Assembly: GCA_005792805.1 (NCBI GenBank)
Contig: SXQV01000064.1
Span: 1-11,251 of the forward strand
Length of the DNA stretch: 11,251 nucleotides
DNA from: Methylococcaceae bacterium
Lineage (GTDB): Bacteria; Pseudomonadota; Gammaproteobacteria; Methylococcales; Methylococcaceae
Direction: 5' to 3'
How positions within the stretch are numbered: the stretch's first letter is position 1; every line of letters begins with the position of its first letter. Position numbers and translations under genes: made by a program. Under the pieces are notes generated by a model. It worked only from the letters and a program-made list of their open reading frames with translations, did no database searches and was not told where the DNA came from. Positions 1 through 6,662 of the stretch are shown piece after piece.

Positions 1-1833
1 GATAGTCTGCTGCGAGCCGCACTGGCTACTGACCTCCTCGGAGGCACCGCCGAGACACTGGATGCCATTGGGCGGGATGAAGCAAGCTTCTTCGCCCGGG
101 TCGAGCGGTTTGCCGGTTATCGGGATCTTTGGGAGAAAAAGGGCTTCCCGGTCATGTTCCGGCAACTGCTACGCCAGGAAGCGGTGGAAACCCGTCTGCT
201 CGGTCAGCCATCCGGTGAGCGGCGCCTCACCAATCTGCTGCATCTGGGAGAGCTGCTGGCCACAGCGGCTCAGACCCACGAGGGAATCGATGCCTTGCTC
301 CGCTGGCTGCATGGCTGCCGCACGGAAACCACCGGGGGAGAGGGCGCCCAGTTACGGCTTGAGTCGGACAGCAAGCGGGTCAAAATCATCACCATCCATA
401 AATCCAAGGGGCTGGAATACCCCATCGTGTTCTGCCCGTTCCTCTGGGATGGCTATCGCAATAGTAAGCCCAGGGAACCGGATCTTCGCCAGTATTACGA
501 TCCCGATCCCGCCATTAACGGAAGCGTTACCGACTTTGATCCAGCCAGCTACGGTAGCGACCCGGTCAAGGCGCTCATCCGGTTCGAGGACGCCGCCGAG
601 TCGGTGCGGCTAATCTATGTGGCCCTGACCCGGGCCGTATACCGGAGTTACCTGATTGCGGGGGTATACAGTAACGCCGGCAGAAATGGTCCTGCCTACG
701 GGGAGGCCTCAAGAAGCCTGCTGAACTGGTTGGTATGCGGCCAGAGCGTTGCCCCGGAGGATTGGATCGACTCCAACAAGAAGAGGCAGCATACCCCGGA
801 AAGTATTCTTGAGGCTTGGCAGACGCTGACCCTGGCATCCTGTGCCGAGGTCCCCCCCAGTCTGTTGATCGATCCGCTGCCGGTTTTGGCCCAGATTCCC
901 CAACTGACCAAATCGGCCCAGGACCTGACGTTCTCCGCTAGAAAGCTATCGCGTCCCGTGGGGGAGGGCTGGAATCGGGGCAGTTTCTCCGGAATGATTC
1001 GTCACCGACCCGTCGGTGAGGAGGGAGCGGATCATGATCAGGATGTTGTGGGCTCCAAAAAGCGTTCCGCCAAGCCCGATGATCTGGATTCGTCGGATAT
1101 CCTTGCCTTTCCTCAGGGCACTTTTGCCGGCAACTGTCTTCACAGTCTGTTCGAACATGCCGATTTTGCGGTCAGCACCCAGTGGCCGGCGGCGATTGAT
1201 CGGGCGTTGACGGATTATCCTCAGCGCGGCGCTGACACAGTGCAAGAGCAGATGGCCGGTGTTCTGGCGAACGTGCTCCACACCCCTCTCCCGGATGCCG
1301 TTGGAGGAAGTTACCTTTTGGCCCAGGTGTCGCGGGCGGATCAACTTCGCGAATTAAGCTTTACCCTCAGCGCCGAACAGGTGGGAACTCAAGCACTCAA
1401 CGCACTGATCGATCGTGTGGGCCTCGATGTCCCGAGGTTAGCCTTTCGAGACATTCGGGGATACCTGAATGGCGCCATCGATCTGGTCTTCCGGCACGCG
1501 GGTCGCTATTACCTGCTGGACTGGAAGTCGAACCACCTGGGCTACACGGCCCGGGACTACACGTTGCCGCGACTTAGGGAGGAAATGCGGGACCATGCGT
1601 ATTCACTCCAGTCCCTGATATACACGCTGGCACTCCATCGCTTTCTGGGATCACGTCTCCCTGACTATGACTACGAGTGGCATTTTGGTGGTTCCTATTA
1701 CCTGTTTGTTCGCGGGGTACGGCCCGATTGGAAAGACGAAACCGGCTTTCCCACCGGCGTGCTGCATGAACGAACCCCGCTGGATATCGTGATGGCGTTC
1801 GATCAACTACTGCAAACCCGCGATCATGTCTGA
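1..1833 (+). CDS. recB: RecBCD enzyme subunit RecB (helicase/nuclease), C-terminal 610 residues, 5' truncated by window edge
   Basis: The reading frame is open from base 1, so the start lies outside the window; about 570 N-terminal residues, including the Walker A helicase domain, are missing compared with the roughly 1180-residue E. coli protein. RecB is the 3'-5' helicase and the only nuclease of RecBCD, which processes double-strand ends for RecA loading. Visible superfamily I helicase motifs are TIHKSKGLEYP (bases about 390-422) and the motif VI sequence RLIYVALTRA (about 607-636). The C-terminal nuclease domain has GNCLHSLFEH (His at fragment residue 381), GAIDLVF (Asp494), LLDWKSN (Asp507, Lys509) and the QSLIYTLALHR motif. 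The spacing Asp-13-Asp-2-Lys equals that of E. coli D1067, D1080 and K1082, so the nuclease appears intact. The stop codon overlaps the recD start (ATGTCTGA). recC would be expected upstream, outside the window. Confidence 0.96.
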   Translation, partial: DSLLRAALATDLLGGTAETLDAIGRDEASFFARVERFAGYRDLWEKKGFPVMFRQLLRQEAVETRLLGQPSGERRLTNLLHLGELLATAAQTHEGIDALLRWLHGCRTETTGGEGAQLRLESDSKRVKIITIHKSKGLEYPIVFCPFLWDGYRNSKPREPDLRQYYDPDPAINGSVTDFDPASYGSDPVKALIRFEDAAESVRLIYVALTRAVYRSYLIAGVYSNAGRNGPAYGEASRSLLNWLVCGQSVAPEDWIDSNKKRQHTPESILEAWQTLTLASCAEVPPSLLIDPLPVLAQIPQLTKSAQDLTFSARKLSRPVGEGWNRGSFSGMIRHRPVGEEGADHDQDVVGSKKRSAKPDDLDSSDILAFPQGTFAGNCLHSLFEHADFAVSTQWPAAIDRALTDYPQRGADTVQEQMAGVLANVLHTPLPDAVGGSYLLAQVSRADQLRELSFTLSAEQVGTQALNALIDRVGLDVPRLAFRDIRGYLNGAIDLVFRHAGRYYLLDWKSNHLGYTARDYTLPRLREEMRDHAYSLQSLIYTLALHRFLGSRLPDYDYEWHFGGSYYLFVRGVRPDWKDETGFPTGVLHERTPLDIVMAFDQLLQTRDHV

Positions 1834-3703
1834 GAAAAATCCCCAATCCCTAAGCCCGGGTCAACGCCTCGCAGATCGGTTTGCCGTGCATCTGGCGCGC
1901 TGGTATCAGGAAACTCATCCGGAACCGAGTGAAGCAACCGGAAGGCTGCTGATGCGCGCAGCCAGGGAGGCTTCGCTGGCGACTGCAGAGGGTCATGTCT
2001 GCGCGGATCTGTCGGAATGGACAGAGGACGAACGTGCAGGATTGCAGGCCAGTGGGCTGGTGGCCTGCCCTGAGGAGGCCGGGGTTTTGCCGCTGGTCCT
2101 TGATGGTGGGGCACGACTTTATTTGCAGCGTTATTTTCAACTGGAACGGACATTGGCGGATGCCCTCATCGGTCTGGCGAAACCCGTTGAAGCCATGCCA
2201 TCGCCGTTGGCGGAAAAGCGGCTGAACGAGCTATTTGACGATGGCGGGAATGGTGAGGCCGACTGGCAGAAGCTTGCCGCCGGCATGGCGCTGTTGAGCC
2301 GGTTGACCATCATCAGTGGTGGGCCAGGCACAGGCAAGACCACGACAGTCATCAAATTGCTGGCCTGTCTGCTGACTGATCAACCCGATTGCCGAATCGC
2401 CTTGGCGGCACCAACCGGAAAGGCGGCGGCCCGCATGGTCGAAGCCCTGCATGGCCAAGTGGCCCGTCTTTCAGCGGACGGGATGCTTCCTCCTGAGTTG
2501 GCAGAGAAACTCCCCCGCGAGGCTCGCACCCTGCACCGATTGCTGGGGGTGCGACCCGAGGGAGGGTTCCGTCATGACCGCGATCATCCGCTGGCGATTG
2601 ATCTTTTGGTGGTAGACGAAGCTTCCATGCTGGATCTGGCATTGGCATCCAGACTGCTGGAGGCCCTGCCGGACGGTGCCCGTCTGATACTGCTGGGGGA
2701 CAAGAACCAACTGGCCGCTGTGGAGGCGGGGGCTGTGTTCGCCGAGATCGCTGCGGACGCGGGACTCACGCCCGAGCGCGTACAGGCGCTGGCGCGACTG
2801 ACCCAGACCTCAAGGGAAGCCATCGTCTCTCCACCGGCTATCCAGTCCACACCGCTCTCGGATGCCGTGGTCTGGTTTACCCGGAACTATCGCTTTCACG
2901 AGGCCCCCGGCATCGGAGAGTTGGCCTCAATGATCAATCAGAGGATGGGGGAAACGCCCAGCCAGGATCCACCTGCACTGGTCTGGCTGAAGTCGGGGGC
3001 CACCCCGAATATCACCTGGGTGCCCGACGAGGGGGAACATCTTTCAGCGTCTTTACAGAACAGCCTATTGGCGGGTTACGCCGACTATATTGCGAGCCTG
3101 CCGGCCAGAGTGACCGAGAGCACCGATCTGGCTGCCATTTTTGCGGCGTTTAATCAGTTCAGGGTGCTGTGTGCGATCCACGATACGGCGCGAGGAATGG
3201 ACGCATTAAATCGAAGCATCGCCGAATCGGTCCGTCGTCACACGGGGCAGGGCTTCGAGATCGGGCCTGGTTCCGACTGGTATTCGGGGCGGCCCATCAT
3301 GGTTCTGAGCAACGATTACACCAGCCGCCTTTTCAACGGTGACATCGGCATTGCACTGTACGGCGGCGAAGAAGGGGCGTTACAGGTGTATTTTCCGGCA
3401 GAAGGCGGCGATGGTTACCGGGCAGTTCCACTGGTACGGTTGCCTGAGCATGACACGGCCTTTGCCATGACGGTACACAAGTCCCAGGGTTCTGAATTTC
3501 CGCGAATCGCATTGGTTTTACCCGCTGTGAGCACTCGGGTGGTGACCCGAGAACTGCTCTATACCGGCGTCACCCGTGCACGCTCGGAGGTGTTGCTGGT
3601 GAGCCCTGAGTCGGTATTGAAGGTAGCGATCAGTAAACGAACCTCGCGGCGGTCAGGGTTGTTGGCGCGTCTTCAGGAAAGCCGACTCACCCGACCGGTG
3701 TAG
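1826..3703 (+). CDS. recD: RecBCD enzyme subunit RecD (5'-3' helicase)
   Basis: RecD is the fast 5'-3' superfamily I helicase of RecBCD and is needed for processivity and for Chi-controlled nuclease behaviour. The 625-residue product matches the usual length (608 in E. coli). Motifs in order: Walker A GGPGTGKTTT (residues 165-174, Lys171), APTGKAAARM (motif Ia), TLHRLLG, Walker B VVDEASM (Asp264-Glu265), LLGDKNQLAAVEAG (motif III), FTRNYRF (motif IV region), the FNGDIGIAL block, AMTVHKSQGSEF (motif V) and YTGVTRAR (motif VI). All ATPase motifs are present, so it should be active. The ATG at 1826 lies inside the last codons of recB, giving an 8-bp overlap and probable translational coupling. 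No terminator follows directly: a decayed insertion element begins 108 bp after the stop, and the first good terminator lies beyond it at 4213. Confidence 0.97.
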   Translation: MSEKNPQSLSPGQRLADRFAVHLARWYQETHPEPSEATGRLLMRAAREASLATAEGHVCADLSEWTEDERAGLQASGLVACPEEAGVLPLVLDGGARLYLQRYFQLERTLADALIGLAKPVEAMPSPLAEKRLNELFDDGGNGEADWQKLAAGMALLSRLTIISGGPGTGKTTTVIKLLACLLTDQPDCRIALAAPTGKAAARMVEALHGQVARLSADGMLPPELAEKLPREARTLHRLLGVRPEGGFRHDRDHPLAIDLLVVDEASMLDLALASRLLEALPDGARLILLGDKNQLAAVEAGAVFAEIAADAGLTPERVQALARLTQTSREAIVSPPAIQSTPLSDAVVWFTRNYRFHEAPGIGELASMINQRMGETPSQDPPALVWLKSGATPNITWVPDEGEHLSASLQNSLLAGYADYIASLPARVTESTDLAAIFAAFNQFRVLCAIHDTARGMDALNRSIAESVRRHTGQGFEIGPGSDWYSGRPIMVLSNDYTSRLFNGDIGIALYGGEEGALQVYFPAEGGDGYRAVPLVRLPEHDTAFAMTVHKSQGSEFPRIALVLPAVSTRVVTRELLYTGVTRARSEVLLVSPESVLKVAISKRTSRRSGLLARLQESRLTRPV

Positions 3704-3811
3704 TGATTTGGCAAGAGAGGGGGGCGAAGCCATGGATGCAGCCACGATCAAAATGGACTCGGGCCTTGGTGGGGTTCCTGATCAGGTCGAGCAGACGGGC
3801 GGGTTGCTGGT

Positions 3812-3826
3812 ATAAGCGCTAACATA
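3812..3826 (+). repeat. Left terminal inverted repeat of IS remnant
   Basis: The sequence ATAAGCGCTAACATA is the inverse of 4192-4206, with one mismatch at position 13 of 15. The outermost 12 bases are identical to the other end. It contains the palindrome AGCGCT. Confidence 0.75.
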
Positions 3827-3903
3827 ACGTGAACTTTCCTGATGCACTGCACCCCATTGCTGGTTGATGAGAGCGGCCATGGACGAGACGTTCGAGAATG
3901 TGG

Positions 3904-4175
3904 ATGACAACGAGATGCATCGAGCAGGACTGGAGCGTGGTGACCGCTATGCTGCCGACCGATTGGGAGAGCAAAGCCAAGGAGTTGAGTGCGGTACGAC
4001 GGTTGAGCGGGTTTGCGAGCGCGGAGGCGGTGCTGCGCGTGTGCTGATTCACTTGGCTGATGGATGCTCGCTGCGCGAAACCGCCATTGTCCTTGCACCA
4101 GTGTATGCAGAGTTGGCGCGGCATTGCCGCGAAGTTGCGCGAATTACCGTGCAAGCGGCGCTATCAATGCGATGA
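3904..4175 (+). pseudogene. Frameshifted and truncated IS4-type transposase N-terminal fragment
   Basis: From an ATG at 3904 one frame reads 47 codons (containing QDWSVVTAMLPTDWE and LSAVRRLSGFASAEAVLRV) to a TGA at 4045-4047. The homology-like reading resumes in another frame at about 4041 with VLIHLADGCSLRETA and runs to a TGA at 4173-4175. Restoring one C near 4041 would join the two as RVLLIHLADGCSLRETA, the form expected for this transposase region, so a single-base deletion is the simplest explanation. The 3' part after SLRETA does not resemble the normal continuation and is probably the junction of a large internal deletion. The product cannot be an active transposase because no catalytic DDE region remains. 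Confidence 0.65.
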
Positions 4176-4191
4176 GATTTTGATGTGAATA

Positions 4192-4206
4192 TAAGTTAGC
4201 GCTTAT
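4192..4206 (-). repeat. Right terminal inverted repeat of IS remnant
   Basis: Read on the minus strand this is ATAAGCGCTAACTTA, matching the left end at 3812-3826 in 14 of 15 positions. It lies 16 bp after the stop codon of the transposase relic and 6 bp before the terminator stem at 4213. Confidence 0.75.
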
Positions 4207-4212
4207 GCCCCC

Positions 4213-4236
4213 AAACCCCGCATCACGCGGGGTTTT
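4213..4236 (+). terminator. Intrinsic terminator, probably originally that of recBD
   Basis: A perfect 9-bp stem AAACCCCGC / GCGGGGTTT encloses a 5-nt loop (ATCAC) and runs into TTTT. It is the first terminator after recD, 509 bp beyond its stop codon, and lies only 6 bp beyond the right end of the IS remnant. Because the stem also starts with an A run it may act weakly in the opposite direction for the CPBP gene, whose 3' end is at 4391. Confidence 0.75.
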
Positions 4237-4390
4237 GCGTTTCTGATGCTGGACCTGAAAACCCACAAAAATGTTGTCTTGTATGATTCTGCCATTCGGG
4301 GTCTCATGTGAGCAGGGCGTCATTGCCCAGACGGCGGATGGTCTTCATGAAGGGTTAAGGCGTCAGGGGGGAAAGGAACGTGGGGGGGCG
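4237..4390. other. Intergenic stretch between terminator and CPBP gene
   Basis: No convincing gene is seen on either strand. It lies between the convergent 3' ends of recBD and the minus-strand CPBP operon. Near its right edge are G runs (6 and 7 bases) and two direct copies of GGCGTCAG (4359-4366 and 4387-4394), the second reaching into the CPBP stop codon. No U-tailed hairpin for the minus-strand operon was found here. Confidence 0.5.
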
Positions 4391-4972
4391 TCAGTTGGAG
4401 GCGTGGCGAGAAAGTACAGTATTTTTCAGATACATAAATGCAAGGAAATCATAGAGAGCGTGAACGAGGATGGGGGTGAGCAGGTTGCGCTCCGGGCCAA
4501 TATCGAGTGTCAGTCCCAAGTACACGCCGCAGATTCCTGCTAGCAGGGCGTAAAGCGGGGTGATCCAGTGGAGTAGGGCAAAGATCATGTTGCTGAAGAT
4601 CAGACCGCCCAGCCATCCCCAGTCCTGTTCCAGCCAGGGCTGTAGCAGACCCCGAAAAAGAATCTCTTCGGTGACGCCAGCAAGCAAACCAAGATAGAGC
4701 AGTTCGAATCCGGTGCAACCGGCCAGTAGGCCCCCGAGTTTCTCGATGAGGAAGTTCCGGATGTCTCGTGCGACTTCGAGTCGGTGGCTGAGTACGAATA
4801 ATCCATAAAGCGGCAAGCAGCCAATTAAACCCAGAATGATGGCGTTCAGGTTTAAATGGAAATGCCCAAGGGGATCGATCAATAGCCAATGGCCAAGAAA
4901 GTAGGCGATTAGGACCAAGCTGCCTTCAAATGCCGTTGCCAGCCAAAGAAACTGATGCCGGCTGAGTGTCAT
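4391..4972 (-). CDS. CPBP-family intramembrane glutamic endopeptidase (CAAX protease/Abi family, PF02517 type)
   Basis: The 193-residue protein is strongly hydrophobic, with several membrane segments (about residues 8-32, 43-62, 84-100, 121-137 and 139-156). It carries the family signatures: EEILFRG (Glu102, Glu103, Arg107), the FALLH motif (His135) and a final ILVHALYDFLAF motif (His171, Asp175). In characterised members these residues form the active site of a membrane-embedded protease such as the Rce1-type prenyl-protein protease; bacterial members process or regulate membrane proteins or are linked to bacteriocin immunity, and the substrate here is unknown. Its ATG overlaps the stop of the upstream CYTH gene by 4 bp (ATGA), indicating coupled translation, and it is the last gene of the minus-strand cluster. 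Family membership is firm; the biological role is not. Confidence 0.88.
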   Translation of the reverse strand: MTLSRHQFLWLATAFEGSLVLIAYFLGHWLLIDPLGHFHLNLNAIILGLIGCLPLYGLFVLSHRLEVARDIRNFLIEKLGGLLAGCTGFELLYLGLLAGVTEEILFRGLLQPWLEQDWGWLGGLIFSNMIFALLHWITPLYALLAGICGVYLGLTLDIGPERNLLTPILVHALYDFLAFMYLKNTVLSRHASN

Positions 4973-5460
4973 GGCTTATCAGTGGTAGATGCCCAGTCCT
5001 TGAAAGGATGGGATGAGAGACAGGTGTTGTAGTAACGAGGGTCGTGGGTTACTTCCTCGCCCAACCAGTCTGGCTTCTCGAAGGCTTCATCAGGATCGTC
5101 CAGTTCGATCTCCGCTACGATGAGGCCAGCATTATCACCTTCAAACACGTCTATTTCCCAAGTGTGATCAGCGACATCGACCAGGTGGCGGGTCTTTTCA
5201 ATTAACGGTTTGCAGGTGAGTTTGTCGAGCATATGGTTGGCATCGCTTGCCGGGATGCCGTAGTCAAATTCTAGCCTTTGGGCTCCAATAGTGGCGCCTT
5301 TGAGGTTTAGCCAAGCACGGTCGCCGGCGATGCGGACGCGAACCGAGCAATGGGTCTCGTTATTGAGATAGCCCTGACGCATCCGGGTGGATGACCCCAC
5401 CCGGGATTGCCAGGTGTCAGAGCTGACCAGAAACTTGCGTTCAATCTCAAGGTTAGACAT
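4969..5460 (-). CDS. CYTH-domain protein, probable inorganic tripolyphosphatase (triphosphate tunnel metalloenzyme)
   Basis: The 163-residue protein begins with the CYTH signature LEIERKFLV (Glu5, Glu7, Lys9), then RQGYLNN, VRVR (Arg41, Arg43), LNLKG (Lys54), EKTRH (Lys89, Arg91), EIDVFEG (Asp104) and the metal-binding AEIELDDP pair (Glu117, Glu119). These line the eight-stranded tunnel of triphosphate tunnel metalloenzymes. The order and the C-terminal block WLGEEVTHDPRYYN resemble the single-domain tripolyphosphatase of Nitrosomonas europaea (NeuTTM) more than class IV adenylate cyclases or ThTPase, so hydrolysis of tripolyphosphate is the best guess; a cyclase role is not excluded. It lies in the cytoplasm by sequence (no signal peptide). 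Its start codon is inside the 3' end of a small membrane ORF (8-bp overlap) and its stop overlaps the CPBP start (4 bp). There is no clear Shine-Dalgarno sequence of its own, consistent with coupling. Confidence 0.88.
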   Translation of the reverse strand: MSNLEIERKFLVSSDTWQSRVGSSTRMRQGYLNNETHCSVRVRIAGDRAWLNLKGATIGAQRLEFDYGIPASDANHMLDKLTCKPLIEKTRHLVDVADHTWEIDVFEGDNAGLIVAEIELDDPDEAFEKPDWLGEEVTHDPRYYNTCLSSHPFKDWASTTDKP

Positions 5461-5584
5461 AGCGGAGCCTACCAGTCGAGAAACTTTTTGCGCCAGCGGC
5501 CAGCGTGCCGCCGATACCAGTCAGCAAGGAAAGCAACATCAGAATTTCTTTGAAGGGGTTAAACGCGGCGTCTTTTTCGTTCAT
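5453..5584 (-). CDS. Small hypothetical membrane protein, 43 residues
   Basis: An ATG at 5584 (minus strand) opens a 43-codon frame ending with TAA at 5453-5455. The predicted peptide has a charged N-terminus (MNEKDAAFNPFKE), one hydrophobic segment at about residues 14-33 (ILMLLSLLTGIGGTLAAGA) and a basic tail, so one transmembrane helix with the N-terminus probably inside or amphipathic. It fills nearly all of the 147-bp gap between lysR and the CYTH gene: the start is 23 bp after the lysR stop, and the stop overlaps the CYTH start by 8 bp (ATGTCTAA), the same arrangement as recB/recD. The ribosome-binding site is weak (AGAG close to the ATG). I do not recognise a family. Its reality rests on position, overlap and composition; a chance ORF is possible. 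Confidence 0.55.
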   Translation of the reverse strand: MNEKDAAFNPFKEILMLLSLLTGIGGTLAAGAKSFSTGRLRYV

Positions 5585-5607
5585 CACTCTACTTTATGGT
5601 GGTGGTT

Positions 5608-6540
5608 TCAGGATTCCTGTAACTGATCCTGTGCCCATTCCTCCCAATAGGGTTTCGGATGGAAGCGTTCATGGAGAAAGTCTACAAAGGTACGCACCTT
5701 GGCTGAGAGGTGTTTACGGTGTGGATAGACGGCATGGATCTCGAGTGGCGCAGGGACATATTCGGTGAGTACGGCCTGCAGGCGTTTTTTGCGAATATCC
5801 TGGCCCACCATGTAGGTCGGCAGTATGACCAGCCCCAGTCCGCTGAGCGCAGCAATGCGAAGAGCATCGGCGACATTTGCCTGCATGTTGCCGCTGACTT
5901 TTACGATAGTGGCTTCTCCGCCGGGAATATTGAACTGCCAGTGGTCACGAGGGGAGAGACTAAGGTTGACTAAGCAGTTGTGGTTGCGGAGATCCTCGGG
6001 AGATTTTGGGTTCCCATGTTTCTTGAAGTAGGCAGGGGCGCCGCAGACTACGCGCTGTGAGGTGCCGAGTGATCGGGCAATGAGGCTGGAGTCCTGTAGT
6101 TCATCGAGTTGAATGGCCAGGTCGAAACCTTCTTCAATGAGATCCATGTGACTGGCTTGCAGCGTGAGATCGACATGGACATCCGGGTAAACCTCCATAT
6201 AGGCGCTGATGGCGGGGGCAAGATGATAAGACCCGAAGAATGGCGTGGCGCTCACTTTAAGTAACCCCCGTGGCTCAGTCTGCAATCGGGTGACCGCCAG
6301 CTCCATTTCCTCCATGTCATCGAGGATTTGGCGGCAGCGTTCCAGGTACACCGCACCCACTTCCGTCAGATTCAGATTACGTGTTGTTCGGTTTAACAGG
6401 CGTATACCCAGGCCGTTCTCCAGTTGCATGACATGTTTGGTTGCCATGGCCCGAGACAGCCCCAACTCCTTGGCGGCCGCAGCAAAACTGCCCGCTTTGG
6501 CGACCTTGCTGAATACCAGCATGCTTGTCAGTTTATCCAT
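5608..6540 (-). CDS. LysR-family transcriptional regulator
   Basis: The 310-residue protein has the standard LysR layout: an N-terminal winged helix-turn-helix (about residues 1-60, with SFAAAAKELGLSRAMATKHV and the wing GIRLLNRTTRNLNLTEVG), a linker helix, and a periplasmic-binding-like effector domain starting near GLLKVSATPFFG and ending with a VRTFVDFLHERF helix. It resembles the common CrgA/DhcR-like subgroup; the effector cannot be told. The ATG at 6540 gives the usual MDKL start; the Shine-Dalgarno region is poor. Divergent to it is a broken small gene (6663-6983), and 23 bp downstream on the same strand begins the small membrane ORF of the CYTH-CPBP cluster, so it may be cotranscribed with those genes and may regulate them. 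That link is inferred only. Confidence 0.93.
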   Translation of the reverse strand: MDKLTSMLVFSKVAKAGSFAAAAKELGLSRAMATKHVMQLENGLGIRLLNRTTRNLNLTEVGAVYLERCRQILDDMEEMELAVTRLQTEPRGLLKVSATPFFGSYHLAPAISAYMEVYPDVHVDLTLQASHMDLIEEGFDLAIQLDELQDSSLIARSLGTSQRVVCGAPAYFKKHGNPKSPEDLRNHNCLVNLSLSPRDHWQFNIPGGEATIVKVSGNMQANVADALRIAALSGLGLVILPTYMVGQDIRKKRLQAVLTEYVPAPLEIHAVYPHRKHLSAKVRTFVDFLHERFHPKPYWEEWAQDQLQES

Positions 6541-6572
6541 GGCAGCGCAGAGAATTGTTGTTATTTATGAAG

Positions 6573-6594
6573 ATAATCGGGCGATTTATCGGGC
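6573..6594. promoter_or_regulatory. Candidate LysR-type operator in the lysR/divergent gene intergenic region
   Basis: In the 122-bp gap upstream of lysR lies an imperfect dyad ATAATCG-GG-CGATTTAT (6573-6589; one extra T in the right arm), overlapping a direct repeat ATCGGGC at 6576-6582 and 6588-6594, spaced 12 bp start to start. It sits 33-54 bp before the lysR start codon, where a LysR-type protein would usually bind to autoregulate and control a divergent gene. The dyad is short, so chance occurrence is possible. Confidence 0.3.
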
Positions 6595-6662
6595 ATTGTA
6601 AGCCAATCATGCTCTTCCATAGCCGTCCTCAAACCAAGGCCGATATAGTCAGGGGGTTTGCA

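Larger units (their letters stand above)
3812..4206. mobile_element. Decayed insertion-sequence remnant (395 bp) with terminal inverted repeats, probable IS4-type
   Basis: Two inverted copies of ATAAGCGCTAAC bound this stretch, 12 of 12 bases matching at the tips and 14 of 15 when extended. Between them lies the start of a transposase resembling the N-terminal region of IS4-family (DDE) transposases, recognised by the block LPTDWESKAKE and, after a frameshift, HLADGCSLRETA. A full IS of this type would be well over 1 kb, so most of the transposase, including any DDE catalytic residues, has been lost by internal deletion while both ends remain. No target-site duplication is visible (GCTGGT on the left, GCCCCC on the right). 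The element sits between recD and a strong terminator at 4213. The family assignment rests on memory of the transposase N-terminus and is moderately certain; that this is a mobile-element relic with paired ends is more certain. Confidence 0.72.

Noticed and set aside
3709..3811. Minus-strand frame reading RLLDLIRNPTKARVHFDRG, which looks protein-like
   Set aside because: It has no start or ribosome-binding site, is only about 40 codons between stops and matches no family I recognise; it could be a gene relic but cannot be supported.
3732..3815. A 27-codon ORF after a G-rich ribosome-binding-like stretch (agagagggggg), ending in the IS left end
   Set aside because: No recognisable protein features; the stop lies in the inverted repeat and a frame joined across the removed element gives no convincing protein.
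4271..4543. Plus-strand ORF of 90 codons overlapping the 3' end of the CPBP gene
   Set aside because: Its second half is antisense to well-supported CPBP coding sequence and the first half has no domain or signal.
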